From assembly GCA_017416145.1 (NCBI GenBank), contig JAFQDD010000023.1:62001-126000 (forward strand): a stretch of DNA of 64,000 nt. Direction: 5' to 3'. Position numbers and translations under genes: made by a program. Below the pieces are notes generated by a model. The model did no database searches. It saw only the letters and a program-made list of their open reading frames with translations, and was not told where the DNA came from. Below are positions 1 to 8,737 of this stretch, piece after piece. The stretch's first letter is position 1. Each line of letters starts with the position of its first letter. This DNA comes from Spirochaetaceae bacterium (GTDB lineage: Bacteria > Spirochaetota > Spirochaetia > Treponematales > Treponemataceae).

Positions 1-248
1 TCTGGCCCCAAAATTTCTTCTGCTGTAATGCTGCTTCCTTCCTTGCGCATAACAATTAAATCCACCATTCCATTATATTCACCGCTCTCTTTTTTCTGAG
101 GGAAAAAATCTGCACGAGAAACACTTCCCGAAAGAAGAATAGTTTCAATTTCTGATTTATCAATTCGATTTATAAAGTCGTAAGTTATATTTTTAAGATT
201 TTGAATAAAATCTTTTTGTTGTACAATGATTACTTCTTTTGTTTTCAT
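1..248 (-). CDS. Partial nucleotidyltransferase-like protein (N-terminus only)
   Basis: The 5' end of a leftward gene; 82 codons are visible and the rest lies outside the window. The start ATG at 248 follows GGGGAAAT, a good ribosome-binding site, and sits 16 bases after the stop of the metallopeptidase gene, so it is probably the last visible gene of the restriction operon. The residues read LLSGSVSRADFF, then GMVDLIVM, which resembles the GS...D/DhD metal site of the nucleotidyltransferase fold. That assignment is inferred from a short stretch; the second acidic pair is not canonical. If correct it could be a MNT-type accessory gene, but no HEPN partner is seen. Confidence 0.45.
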   Translation of the reverse strand, partial: MKTKEVIIVQQKDFIQNLKNITYDFINRIDKSEIETILLSGSVSRADFFPQKKESGEYNGMVDLIVMRKEGSSITAEEILGP

Positions 249-264
249 ATTTCCCCATATTAAA

Positions 265-963
265 TCATTCATAACAAGCTAGAATTTGAGTATTTAATAG
301 ATTTTTTCTATCTTTCCAATCTGGCATAAATTGATTCATCATTTCTATAAAATCGTTACCATGGTTAGAAATTTTTAAATGAATCAATTCGTGTAGAATT
401 ATGTATTCTAAACACTCTAGAGGTTTTTCAACCATTTGCAGATTTATCCAAATTCGCTTTGCCTTTGAATTGCAAGTTCCCCAACGGGTAGTCATATATT
501 TTGTCTTAAAACTTTCACAATGAAGATTTGTTGTTTCTTCCCACTTAGGAATTAATCGTTCTAATTGTTCAATTAGGATTTTTCTAAACTTTTCTCGAAT
601 AAATTTTTGCCGGTTTTCTACAGAAGAGTTTTCTGGCATATACAAAAGAATTTTTGTTCCATCAATTTTGAAAGTTCTTTTTTTTGAAGGAATAAACTCT
701 AAAAAAAATTGTTTTCCAAAAATATAGTATGTTTCCCCGCTCACATATTGCCTTGCACTCATTCGAGGTTGATTAATAAATTTTTCTTGCTGTTTTTTTA
801 TCCAACCAAGATTTAATCGAACAAAATTTTCTATTGATTTTGTTGATAATAACAAAGGGGCTGATACAACAACTTTCCCAAGAGGAGGTTTTACAGACAA
901 ATGCATATTTTTTATGTTCTTTTTGTTCACTTGAACATCAATTCCACTTACTGTAATTTGCAT
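265..963 (-). CDS. YgjP/DUF45-type M48-like metallopeptidase
   Basis: A 232-aa protein with the zinc peptidase motif HELIH at residues 191-195 followed by an HG pair (about 201). It carries the family signature TRWGTCNSKAKRIWINL at about 159-175. Members of this YgjP/SprT-like family are soluble and are very often encoded beside type I restriction genes; their substrate is not established. The ATG overlaps the hsdR stop by one base (TAATG arrangement), so the two are translationally coupled. Nothing is truncated: HExxH and the preceding WGTC-type strand are both present. Family confidence is high, cellular role unknown. Confidence 0.85.
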   Translation of the reverse strand: MQITVSGIDVQVNKKNIKNMHLSVKPPLGKVVVSAPLLLSTKSIENFVRLNLGWIKKQQEKFINQPRMSARQYVSGETYYIFGKQFFLEFIPSKKRTFKIDGTKILLYMPENSSVENRQKFIREKFRKILIEQLERLIPKWEETTNLHCESFKTKYMTTRWGTCNSKAKRIWINLQMVEKPLECLEYIILHELIHLKISNHGNDFIEMMNQFMPDWKDRKNLLNTQILACYE

Positions 964-3900
964 TAATATTCATCCTGTTCTTTTACAACTTCATATATTG
1001 CTTCTACTTTTTTCATTTGCTCTTCTCTGGATAAATTTAATTCAAATTTACGAATAACTTGATAAATACCACCTTTTATTTGGCGTTCTTTTATTAAATC
1101 ACCTCTAAAATGGTCTTGTTTTGTAGTTAAAATAGATTCATGCAAAGCTAAAGCATATTCTTCATTTTGTGTAAAATTATCATACAAAGCACACAAGGCA
1201 AAACTAGAGCGAATTGATTCTGGGTAAAAATTTGATTTTAGAGGTTCTTCAATATCTGAAACTAGATTTGCATATTTTTCTAACATTTCTTTATAAGAAG
1301 CCACTTCTTCTTTTCTCTCATTTATTAGAATTTGAAAAAGTTCTGACATCTTTTGATAATATTTTGGATTTACGGGAGTTTTTTCAATTATCTTTCGTCT
1401 AATATTATTTTCAATAGTCTCCGCCACGTTTTGTTGTGCTTTATTTTGTTTTTTATTAGAATCAAAATCATTTTTTAAATCTTCAGCTTGTTTCTTTTTG
1501 ATATAAGCAAGTAAAGTGAAATTTTCCATATCACCTATTTTCTCTGAATCTTCGGCTCTAATATAATTATCAATTAAGTGACGCATTGAACTATCGTACT
1601 GCTTAAGATCAATAAAATCTCCACTTGAAAGACCAATCTCATCTTTTAAATCCAAATAATCTTTTACAAGACGATTATACGTTTCTTGTTGTTCTTTTGT
1701 ATAACCAACATCATCAAAAGCAGGTTTTAAATCTGCATAGGCACGAGCAAGACTTGAAACTATTTTATACATTTTACTTCTAAGTTTTGCATATTCTTCA
1801 TCATTTTCTGGATCTACATTTCCACTTTCACCACAGAAAAAGTGTTTAAAAGCTAATTGATCTCGAGGATATTCAACATCATCTGTTAATGTATCAAGTT
1901 CTTGCAATAAAAATTCAAAACGTTTTTTTCCTTCTTCAAGTTTATTCTTTAAAAGTCCCGAAATATCTTCTTCTGAATAACCACTTAAAGCTCCACCAGT
2001 GTAAGATTTTACAGCATCTTTTAAATCACCAAACAATTCTTTATAATCAACAATATATCCAAATTCTTTGTCTTCTCCATCTAGTCTATTTACACGACAA
2101 ATTGCTTGAAAAAGACCATGATCATGCATAGATTTATCAATATAAAGATAAGTACAAGGAGGAGCGTCAAAACCTGTAAGTAATTTATCTACAACAATAA
2201 GTAATTGCATATTTGCAGGTTCTTCAACAAACATATCTTTTATACGTTTTTCAAATGCTTCAATTTTCTTGTAAAAATCATTATCTTCCACAGAAACATC
2301 TGGATTATAACCAAGCATTTTTAAATATGCTTTTTGCTTTTTCCAATTTTCAGAATCTTCAGTTGTACTGGAAAAGTCAGTCCTTAATTCACTACGATTC
2401 GGTTTATAGGAAGAAACGATTGCACAATTTTTAAAGTTTTTATCTTGAAAAATTTCATAATATCTACAAGCTTCAGCAATACTTCCTGCAACCAAAAGAG
2501 CATTTCCACGACCATCACAAAGCCGTTGTTTTGTTTCAAAATCAAAAATAATATCTAATGCAATTTTTTCTAATCTGTCTTTTGAACTGTAAAGCTGTTG
2601 CATTGTAGCCCATTTTTGTTTTAATGCAGCCACAGCTTTTGGCATAAGACCTTTAGTTTTTGATTCAAACCAAGCATCAATTTTTTCTTTGTTACTTACA
2701 TCTTGAGGAATATTCCTAGCTTCATAACGCAAATCAAGAACAACTCCATCATTTACAGCTTGGTCAAATTTGTATGTATGAATAAATCCACCAAACAAAG
2801 TTGCTGTTGTTTTATGTTCCTTATCAACTTTTAAAAGTGGTGTTCCCGTAAAACCTACAAAAACAGAATCTGGCATTATAGATTTCATTGCAAGATGAAG
2901 TTTTCCTGAATTTGTACGATGACATTCATCAACAAAAACAAAAACTTTATCTTTTACGGTAAAATCCGCAGGAATTGTCTTTTTTAATTCTTCAACATAT
3001 TTTTCATAATCAAGGTCACTAACATCACCAGTTCTGCGTCCAAATTTATGGATTAAAGAACACATTAAACGATCATATCCGTCTAATAATTTTAAAAGAT
3101 TATCCGAAGACCTTGAACGCTTAATATTTAAATCAACTCCTGTAAAAATCTTTTCTATTTGATCATCCAATTCTTCTCTATCTGTAATGATAAGAACTCT
3201 TGAATCCTTAATATTTTCCAAAATCCATTTAGCAAGCCAGACCATTGTAAGAGATTTTCCAGAACCTTGAGTATGCCAAACAATTCCACCTTGATTGCGA
3301 GAAAGTCGTTTTTCACAACGCTTAATTGCATAAAATTGATTATAGCGACAGATTTTCTTAATTCCAGAATCAAAAATAATAAAATTATGGATAATATCTA
3401 AAAGTCGTTCTTTTTGAAAAATTCTATAGCATTGTTGTTCTAAAAGATTTAACTGTTTTGAGCATTTTCCTTCAAGAATTTTGTCTAAATCATCTTTATC
3501 TTGAAGCTGATCGGTAAAATTGTCTTCTTTCCATTCAAGATAATACTTTTCTGTTGTGCCACTAGTTCCATATCTAAGTCCTTCACTATCATTAGCTACG
3601 ACACAAATTTGAATTGTAGAAAAAAATCGTTGAATAAACTGTTCTCGCTGATTTGTAACATTTTGTCGAATTCCATCTGCAACACTTACAGTACTTTTCT
3701 TTAATTCCATTACAGCTATTGCAATTCCGTTTATGTAAAGAACAATATCAGGACGTTTTTCTACATTTCCATTTACAGTTACTTCTTCGGCAATATAAAA
3801 GTTATTTTTTTCAGGTTCTTCCCAGTTAATAAAATATACAGTTTTAGGAGCTTCACCAGGAAACTCTGCAAGTTTTAATCCGTATTTTAAAATGCGGTAA

Positions 3901-4148
3901 ACTTCTTTGTTCGTATGATAAGGCGATTTTGAAAAATCATTAAGAGTTTTAAAGAATTCATTTTGAAGAGATTCAACAAATGGGGCACTATACCCTGAAT
4001 CCGAAAGAAACTTTTTCCAGTCACCCCAGCGAATATTGAAATTTTCTTCATCTTCAAGATTACCAAGATATTTATATCCTAGTTCTTTTTCAAAGAATTT
4101 TACAATGCGATTTTGAGTTTCACGTTCAGGATGCAAAGATTTAGCCAT
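963..4148 (-). CDS. hsdR: Type I restriction enzyme, R (restriction/translocase) subunit
   Basis: A 1061-aa HsdR. The N-terminal PD-(D/E)XK nuclease site is visible as D134 and E148-x-K150 (RPDIVLYI...VMELKK). A superfamily 2 helicase/translocase follows with Walker A QGSGKS (about 294-299) and a DECH box (407-410), then the C-terminal RecA lobe with QAICRVNR. HsdR cuts unmodified DNA after ATP-driven translocation in complex with HsdM and HsdS. The start overlaps the end of the AAA ATPase gene by 8 bases. Length is within the normal range and the frame is intact, so it should be active. It is separated from hsdM/hsdS by two unrelated genes and probably has its own promoter upstream of the ATPase gene. 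Confidence 0.96.
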   Translation of the reverse strand: MAKSLHPERETQNRIVKFFEKELGYKYLGNLEDEENFNIRWGDWKKFLSDSGYSAPFVESLQNEFFKTLNDFSKSPYHTNKEVYRILKYGLKLAEFPGEAPKTVYFINWEEPEKNNFYIAEEVTVNGNVEKRPDIVLYINGIAIAVMELKKSTVSVADGIRQNVTNQREQFIQRFFSTIQICVVANDSEGLRYGTSGTTEKYYLEWKEDNFTDQLQDKDDLDKILEGKCSKQLNLLEQQCYRIFQKERLLDIIHNFIIFDSGIKKICRYNQFYAIKRCEKRLSRNQGGIVWHTQGSGKSLTMVWLAKWILENIKDSRVLIITDREELDDQIEKIFTGVDLNIKRSRSSDNLLKLLDGYDRLMCSLIHKFGRRTGDVSDLDYEKYVEELKKTIPADFTVKDKVFVFVDECHRTNSGKLHLAMKSIMPDSVFVGFTGTPLLKVDKEHKTTATLFGGFIHTYKFDQAVNDGVVLDLRYEARNIPQDVSNKEKIDAWFESKTKGLMPKAVAALKQKWATMQQLYSSKDRLEKIALDIIFDFETKQRLCDGRGNALLVAGSIAEACRYYEIFQDKNFKNCAIVSSYKPNRSELRTDFSSTTEDSENWKKQKAYLKMLGYNPDVSVEDNDFYKKIEAFEKRIKDMFVEEPANMQLLIVVDKLLTGFDAPPCTYLYIDKSMHDHGLFQAICRVNRLDGEDKEFGYIVDYKELFGDLKDAVKSYTGGALSGYSEEDISGLLKNKLEEGKKRFEFLLQELDTLTDDVEYPRDQLAFKHFFCGESGNVDPENDEEYAKLRSKMYKIVSSLARAYADLKPAFDDVGYTKEQQETYNRLVKDYLDLKDEIGLSSGDFIDLKQYDSSMRHLIDNYIRAEDSEKIGDMENFTLLAYIKKKQAEDLKNDFDSNKKQNKAQQNVAETIENNIRRKIIEKTPVNPKYYQKMSELFQILINERKEEVASYKEMLEKYANLVSDIEEPLKSNFYPESIRSSFALCALYDNFTQNEEYALALHESILTTKQDHFRGDLIKERQIKGGIYQVIRKFELNLSREEQMKKVEAIYEVVKEQDEY

Positions 4149-5505
4149 TGGATTCCTCCTGATTGTAATAATGAATTTGATTAAAATTTTGAAGATATTT
4201 TTTTAGCGTAAAACAACAAAAATATGGGAATGTGTAAAACTTTCCATTAAATCCTATGTTTTTTTTGCAAAGTTTTATTCCATAATGAATATCACCATAT
4301 TTATCTTTTTCAATCAGATTGCAAAGTGATTTTGTGGCATTGTCACTTGCCTTAACTTCAACAGGAATCAAACTCCTCATATCTCTTACAAAAAAATCCA
4401 TTTCCAAAGTTGATTTTTCATTCTTGTAATAATAAAGATCATATCCCTGTTTTACAAAAGCATCGGCAATTATATTTTCATAAATCGCACCTTTATAGGT
4501 ATTAAAGTTTTTATTCTGCCTAAAATCAATCTGTGCCTCTTCATCGAGAGAAGCAATTAAAAGACCTGTATCACGCCAGTAAATCTTATAATCATTAGGT
4601 TTATAGTTTCCTTTCAAAGGAAGCTCATCATTTTCAAGACAATAACAGATATTTATTATACCTGCATCATTAAGCCAATCTATTGTTCGAACATATTCTC
4701 GATTTCTTGCACCTGGAGCTACTTTTGTAATTTGGTATCGCTTGTTTTCTTTTGCAAGAAAAACCGAAATATGATTATAAACATTCTTGAGTTTTGCCTT
4801 ATCAAGTCCAAAAGCGTATTTTGTAATATCATCTTCATAAGATTTCAAAATTTGTCGCTGCTCTTGCAATGTACCTGAATAATTTTTATTGGTAATGAAC
4901 ATATCGACAACCCGTGGCATTCCACCAAGAGTTACATATTCCATAAAATTATCCATCCAAACTTTATATTCTAGTTCGCTAAACGGAGTTTGATTTATCA
5001 TGTGTTCCAAAATACCGTCTATCTGCTCCTGCTTATAACCTTTTGCCCACAGAAATTCTTCAAAATCAAGGGAATACATTTCATAATCAGTTTTATAACC
5101 TACACTAACAGAAGTAATTTGATTGTAATTGATGCCCAAAAGTGAACCAGAACAGATTACATCATATTTTCCGTCAAGCTTAAAAAACTTAAGGCACGTA
5201 GTACAGTCAGGAAAAACTTGAATCTCATCAAAAAGAATCAAAGTTTCATTTGGAATAAATTCCCAGTCGGGCCTTAAAAGAGTGATTTCCTTTATTATAG
5301 ATTCCGGTGAATACCCATTTTTAAAAATTGTTTTAAACTGCGGATCTGTAATAAAATTAATTTCGATATAATTCTTGTAATTTTTTGCGAAATTCCTTAC
5401 AGAAAAAGTTTTTCCAATTTGTCTAGCTCCTTTTATTACAAGAGGAAGTCTATCCGGATTGTTTTTCCACTGAATCAAATAATCATCAACTTTGCGCTTA
5501 AGCAT
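4141..5505 (-). CDS. DUF4143-family AAA+ ATPase
   Basis: A 454-aa ATPase with Walker A GARQIGKT (26-33) and Walker B LILFDEIQ (89-96), then a C-terminal DUF4143/PD-(D/E)XK-like region (VEVKAS near residue 390). Family members are common, often horizontally acquired, and their function is poorly known; some are listed as putative defence or transposition-related ATPases. The gene sits between the orphan 288-aa gene and hsdR and overlaps hsdR by 8 bases, so it shares the hsdR transcript. A TATAAT lies only six to seven bases before the ATG and no Shine-Dalgarno is visible, so translation may be leaderless. Three 12-bp direct repeats cover the promoter region. Confidence 0.88.
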   Translation of the reverse strand: MLKRKVDDYLIQWKNNPDRLPLVIKGARQIGKTFSVRNFAKNYKNYIEINFITDPQFKTIFKNGYSPESIIKEITLLRPDWEFIPNETLILFDEIQVFPDCTTCLKFFKLDGKYDVICSGSLLGINYNQITSVSVGYKTDYEMYSLDFEEFLWAKGYKQEQIDGILEHMINQTPFSELEYKVWMDNFMEYVTLGGMPRVVDMFITNKNYSGTLQEQRQILKSYEDDITKYAFGLDKAKLKNVYNHISVFLAKENKRYQITKVAPGARNREYVRTIDWLNDAGIINICYCLENDELPLKGNYKPNDYKIYWRDTGLLIASLDEEAQIDFRQNKNFNTYKGAIYENIIADAFVKQGYDLYYYKNEKSTLEMDFFVRDMRSLIPVEVKASDNATKSLCNLIEKDKYGDIHYGIKLCKKNIGFNGKFYTFPYFCCFTLKKYLQNFNQIHYYNQEESNG

Positions 5506-5527
5506 ATTATTATTATAGAACTACACA

Positions 5528-5603
5528 TCACATTTTTCCAGTGTTTTTTGAATTAAAAATCACATTTTTCCTAATATTTCTGGGTTATTTTTCACATTTT
5601 TCC
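5528..5603 (-). promoter_or_regulatory. Three 12-bp iterons at 32-bp spacing upstream of the AAA ATPase/hsdR operon
   Basis: TCACATTTTTCC (GGAAAAATGTGA on the minus strand) is repeated exactly at 5528-5539, 5560-5571 and 5592-5603, a spacing of 32 bases each time, about three helical turns. The repeat nearest the ATPase gene overlaps a -35-like TGGAAA placed 17 bases from a TATAAT at about 5511-5516; the farthest one is inside the last codons of the upstream gene. This spacing suggests a protein bound on one face of the helix. The regulator is not identified. Confidence 0.6.
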
Positions 5604-6451
5604 ATCAAAGAATTAATACAAATGCAATTTTCTTTTTTTAAAAACATATTCAGATTTATGCTATTTATCTCATCTTTTCTAAATATTAAATAGACTATTT
5701 CATCTTTACCATCAGAACTATTAAATGAATGACAAAATTTTAAAATATTACCAAACTCTATCAAAATATCAAGTAAAGTCTTTGAATGAACCAGAAAACC
5801 GACATAGTTTTCCAAAAATTGTTTTTTTATTTCATCATTAATCGGAAATTCTTTGACATTAAACCACTCAGAATCCTGCCGATTTTCTAGCTCATTCCAT
5901 TTACAAAGAAGTGCAAAACGATGGCTCCTATCATAATTACTTGCATAAATTGAATCTCTCCAATTCAGTTTCACCGCATCCTTTAAATAAGTACTACTGC
6001 CAGGTATTTCCGGATTGAAAACATCATATTTAAGGGAAGAATAATCTTTATATCCAAAATCAAGCTGATTCACGTTCCTTTCAAATTGTTTTTCCTTAAA
6101 TTCAGAAAAAGAGATTAATTCAGTCGAATTAGAAGTCATAACACCAACAAAATCAGAAAAGTATAACCGTTGTTTTCCAGCTTCATGTTCTTCAAAAAGA
6201 CGATTCAATAAGTGATAAAGTTTCTCATAACCATTATTTTTCATATAAATAAAATTATTTTTCTCTATAATCTTCATAAAGGCATATAAAGGCTCAAAGT
6301 GTAACATAAAATATTCTTTGGGAAGTAACGCAGAAATATCTTTAAACTGAATTCGTCCTAGAAAATCAACAACATGTCTTCGTTTATAACTATCTTTAGC
6401 AGTTTTTTTTATTTCTTCTTTTATACAATCTAATACAGACCTTAATGACAT
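5585..6451 (-). CDS. Unrecognised 288-aa protein inside the type I restriction operon
   Basis: I do not recognise a family. The protein is soluble, charged and rich in aromatic residues, with no signal peptide, membrane segment, Walker motif or zinc pattern. The start ATG at 6451 follows GGGAGGGGGG, a very strong ribosome-binding site, and is 14 bases after the hsdS stop, so it is expressed with hsdM, DUF1016 and hsdS. The C-terminus (EKCEK) is encoded by one of the GGAAAAATGTGA repeats. Position between hsdS and hsdR is typical of accessory defence or regulatory genes carried in type I loci, but no function can be read from the sequence. Confidence 0.75.
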   Translation of the reverse strand: MSLRSVLDCIKEEIKKTAKDSYKRRHVVDFLGRIQFKDISALLPKEYFMLHFEPLYAFMKIIEKNNFIYMKNNGYEKLYHLLNRLFEEHEAGKQRLYFSDFVGVMTSNSTELISFSEFKEKQFERNVNQLDFGYKDYSSLKYDVFNPEIPGSSTYLKDAVKLNWRDSIYASNYDRSHRFALLCKWNELENRQDSEWFNVKEFPINDEIKKQFLENYVGFLVHSKTLLDILIEFGNILKFCHSFNSSDGKDEIVYLIFRKDEINSINLNMFLKKENCICINSLMEKCEK

Positions 6452-6465
6452 ACCCCCCTCCCTTA

Positions 6466-7626
6466 CTAATTTACCAACCTAATCTTCCCAGTCAAAAGTT
6501 GCTGCATCATGGCAGTTTTTAGCTGGTGGTATTTTTGCAATTTTGCAGAAAGTTTTTCAATTTCTGCATCCATATCACTGAGAACATTTACAATTGCTGT
6601 TTGTTCAGAGATATTTGATGGAATGCACAAGAAAACATCTTCGATATTTTTTGAAGTTAGGCTAGGTACTCCACTTGCTTCATTCATTGATAGCCAATCT
6701 ACTAAACAAAAAGCATAATAGATAAATTTTGGAATACAATTTACAAAATCATAAGTATAGAAAAGAGTATCTACCGTCCAGATCTTTCCAGTATGGAAAA
6801 ACGGTTTATCTATAGTTCCTTTTCTTCCAATACAAACAGTATCACCATCGTAAAGATAATCATTTACAGATGTCATATATCCACCTGTTCCAAAAACAGG
6901 AACAGCACCTTCTTTTAAGTTTTTATAATCTTTTCCATGTCCGATTTTTAATAACGAACTTACAGACTTCACTTCCCAATCTTCAGGGATTTCTCCCAGT
7001 TCGGTCATTTTTGTGTTGTTGGATTTTGCAAAGCCCGGGAGTCGTTTTTTGCCGGTCAGAAGTTCCTGCATTGTACCTTGTTTGATATTTCTTTTCTTTT
7101 GGAGCAGTTTTTCTGTTGTGAAAATAAGAGCATCTACATCAGAAATGGCTTTTGCGATTCGTTGTTGTTCTGGGAGAGGGGGAAGTGGTATAGGACAATT
7201 TAATACATCTATCTTTCTTAAATTAGTTTGTTTGATTCCATCATCAAAAGATAAATAGTACGGATTTCTATTTATAATTCTGTATGCAAACTCTCTATTC
7301 ATTTTGAATTCAGAAAACATACAGATTCGCTGATTTAAAGTTCCCTGAAATTTGGAAGGAACTAAAAAACATTTTGCAATTGCTTTTCCGTTAGGAACAT
7401 CACTCATAACCATTAAAATTGTATTTTCTTCAACCTTTAAAAGTTGTTTTTTAGAGTATTTTTTACTTTTTGTATCAGAAGATATAAATTTAGAATTTAC
7501 CAGTATAAACTCACCATTATCGTCAACATAATCTTCATGAGCAACACCATTATGGAAGGAACACAGTTCCCCCAACCTTTTCACTTCCCAATCATCAGGA
7601 ATCAAGCCAATTTCTGTCTGTTTCAT
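6466..7626 (-). CDS. hsdS: Type I restriction-modification specificity subunit
   Basis: A 386-aa HsdS with the usual two target-recognition half-modules. Each begins with a related start: MKQTEIGLIPDDWEVKRL at residue 1 and MTELGEIPEDWEVKSV near residue 208. Each half ends with a conserved helix segment (PLPPLPEQQRIAKAI near 150 and the paralogous ISEQTAIVNVLSDMDAEI near the C-terminus). It directs HsdM and HsdR to a bipartite DNA site. Its start overlaps the DUF1016 stop by four bases (ATGA). The first 43 bases are repeated exactly at 8686-8728, upstream of the DUF1016 gene, so the reading frame has been reassembled around an inserted gene. Confidence 0.95.
   Translation of the reverse strand: MKQTEIGLIPDDWEVKRLGELCSFHNGVAHEDYVDDNGEFILVNSKFISSDTKSKKYSKKQLLKVEENTILMVMSDVPNGKAIAKCFLVPSKFQGTLNQRICMFSEFKMNREFAYRIINRNPYYLSFDDGIKQTNLRKIDVLNCPIPLPPLPEQQRIAKAISDVDALIFTTEKLLQKKRNIKQGTMQELLTGKKRLPGFAKSNNTKMTELGEIPEDWEVKSVSSLLKIGHGKDYKNLKEGAVPVFGTGGYMTSVNDYLYDGDTVCIGRKGTIDKPFFHTGKIWTVDTLFYTYDFVNCIPKFIYYAFCLVDWLSMNEASGVPSLTSKNIEDVFLCIPSNISEQTAIVNVLSDMDAEIEKLSAKLQKYHQLKTAMMQQLLTGKIRLVN
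7584..7626 (-). repeat. 43-bp direct repeat, copy in hsdS (start codon to codon 14)
   Basis: Identical to 8686-8728. It contains the hsdS ATG and the codons for MKQTEIGLIPDDWE. Flanking bases differ on both sides. Together the pair brackets the DUF1016 gene. Confidence 0.97.
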
Positions 7627-8666
7627 TTTTCAGCCTCATCATTATCTATAATCTGAACCTGTTTCATTTCGTTAAGTATAAGCGTCTGTAATTCATTTTT
7701 AGGGACTAACAACTCATAATCAGAAACAGCAATTGGTTTGTTTATATCTTGCAGGGCAAGTTCAACATCAAGATGGTCTTTTTCGGCACATAAAATTATT
7801 CCAATGGACTGATTTTCAGTTTCTTCTTTTTCAAGTTTATCAAGCAAGGAAAGATACATATTCATCTTTCCTACATATTCACTTTTAAATTCACCGATTT
7901 TTAAATCAATTGCAACAAGACAATTCAGTTTTCTATTGGAAAAAAGCAAATCTACAAAATATTCTTTTCCGTTATATTCAATACGAAATTGATTTCCAAT
8001 ATAAGCAAACCCCTTGCCTAACTCAAGCATAAAAATCTTAATCTTTTCTATAAGTCGTTTTTCAAGTTCTAATTCTGCTACAGGTTCTGTAAGTCCCAAA
8101 AAACCAAGATTATAACTATCCTTTAAGATTTCATTTGCCTGAGAAGCCTGTACAGCAGGAAGAGTTTTTGAAAAGTTATTATCTCTGAACTTATCTTTAT
8201 TCAAAGAAAATGAATCCATTTTAATTGCATTCAAAAGCAAGTCTCTGTTCCAATTCTGTGACACGGACTCCCTTGCATAATAATAGGTTTCTTCATCTGT
8301 AAGTTTTTTATTTATTATAAGGAGATTGTGTCCCCACTGCAAAAGTGCTACAGCTTGTAGCAGTTTCTTATCTGAATTTTTATATCTTTCATAAAACAAC
8401 TTCATGTTCCATAAATTGCGAGGAGATAATCCCATATCAGGAAAACTGGATTTTAAGTCAATTGAAAGACGATTTATAATATTGCTTCCATATCCACCTT
8501 CAATTTTTTTATCATGTAAAAGTTTTCCAAGATTCCAGTAAGTTGAATTGGCTGCGGTATTAATTTGGACAGCAATAGCGTTACGCGATGCTTGAATTTG
8601 AGTTATGGCTGTATTTAATATTTCTTCGTACTCATTTTCTGTCAAATTTTGTATTTCTTTGTTCAT
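7623..8666 (-). CDS. DUF1016/YhcG-type PDDEXK nuclease
   Basis: 347 aa from the ATG at 8666, chosen because TAGGAGAAATT precedes it; an open frame extends nine codons further upstream but lacks a ribosome-binding site. The N-terminal DUF1016 region (about 15-170) is followed by a nuclease-like core with VDLLFSNRKL and VAIDLKIGEF, the D...DxK arrangement of YhcG proteins. These proteins are frequent passengers in type I restriction loci and have been proposed to act in DNA restriction or repair. The gene is inserted between hsdM and hsdS, bracketed by the 43-bp duplication of the hsdS start, and its stop overlaps the hsdS ATG (ATGA). Confidence 0.9.
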   Translation of the reverse strand: MNKEIQNLTENEYEEILNTAITQIQASRNAIAVQINTAANSTYWNLGKLLHDKKIEGGYGSNIINRLSIDLKSSFPDMGLSPRNLWNMKLFYERYKNSDKKLLQAVALLQWGHNLLIINKKLTDEETYYYARESVSQNWNRDLLLNAIKMDSFSLNKDKFRDNNFSKTLPAVQASQANEILKDSYNLGFLGLTEPVAELELEKRLIEKIKIFMLELGKGFAYIGNQFRIEYNGKEYFVDLLFSNRKLNCLVAIDLKIGEFKSEYVGKMNMYLSLLDKLEKEETENQSIGIILCAEKDHLDVELALQDINKPIAVSDYELLVPKNELQTLILNEMKQVQIIDNDEAEK

Positions 8667-8674
8667 AATTTCTC

Positions 8675-8728
8675 CTAATTTTTCCCTTCCCAATCATCAG
8701 GAATCAAGCCAATTTCTGTCTGTTTCAT
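8675..8728 (-). pseudogene. Stranded hsdS start (17-codon remnant) between hsdM and DUF1016
   Basis: A start codon with its own ribosome-binding site (TAGGAGCAGAAG, overlapping the hsdM stop) opens a 17-codon frame, MKQTEIGLIPDDWEGKN, that stops at TAG just before the DUF1016 gene. The first 14 codons are the hsdS start. This is best read as the original hsdS initiation site, cut off from its gene by insertion of DUF1016 and now working at most as a short leader that keeps ribosomes on the transcript. Confidence 0.85.
8686..8728 (-). repeat. 43-bp direct repeat, copy upstream of DUF1016
   Basis: Perfect copy of 7584-7626. Recombination between the two copies would remove the DUF1016 gene and rejoin hsdM directly to hsdS with its native ribosome-binding site. 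Confidence 0.97.
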
Positions 8729-8737
8729 CTTCTGCTC

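Noticed and set aside
5528-5603. Possible CRISPR or plasmid-origin iterons
   Set aside because: Only three 12-bp repeats, and no replication initiator gene beside them; a promoter-linked binding site is more likely.
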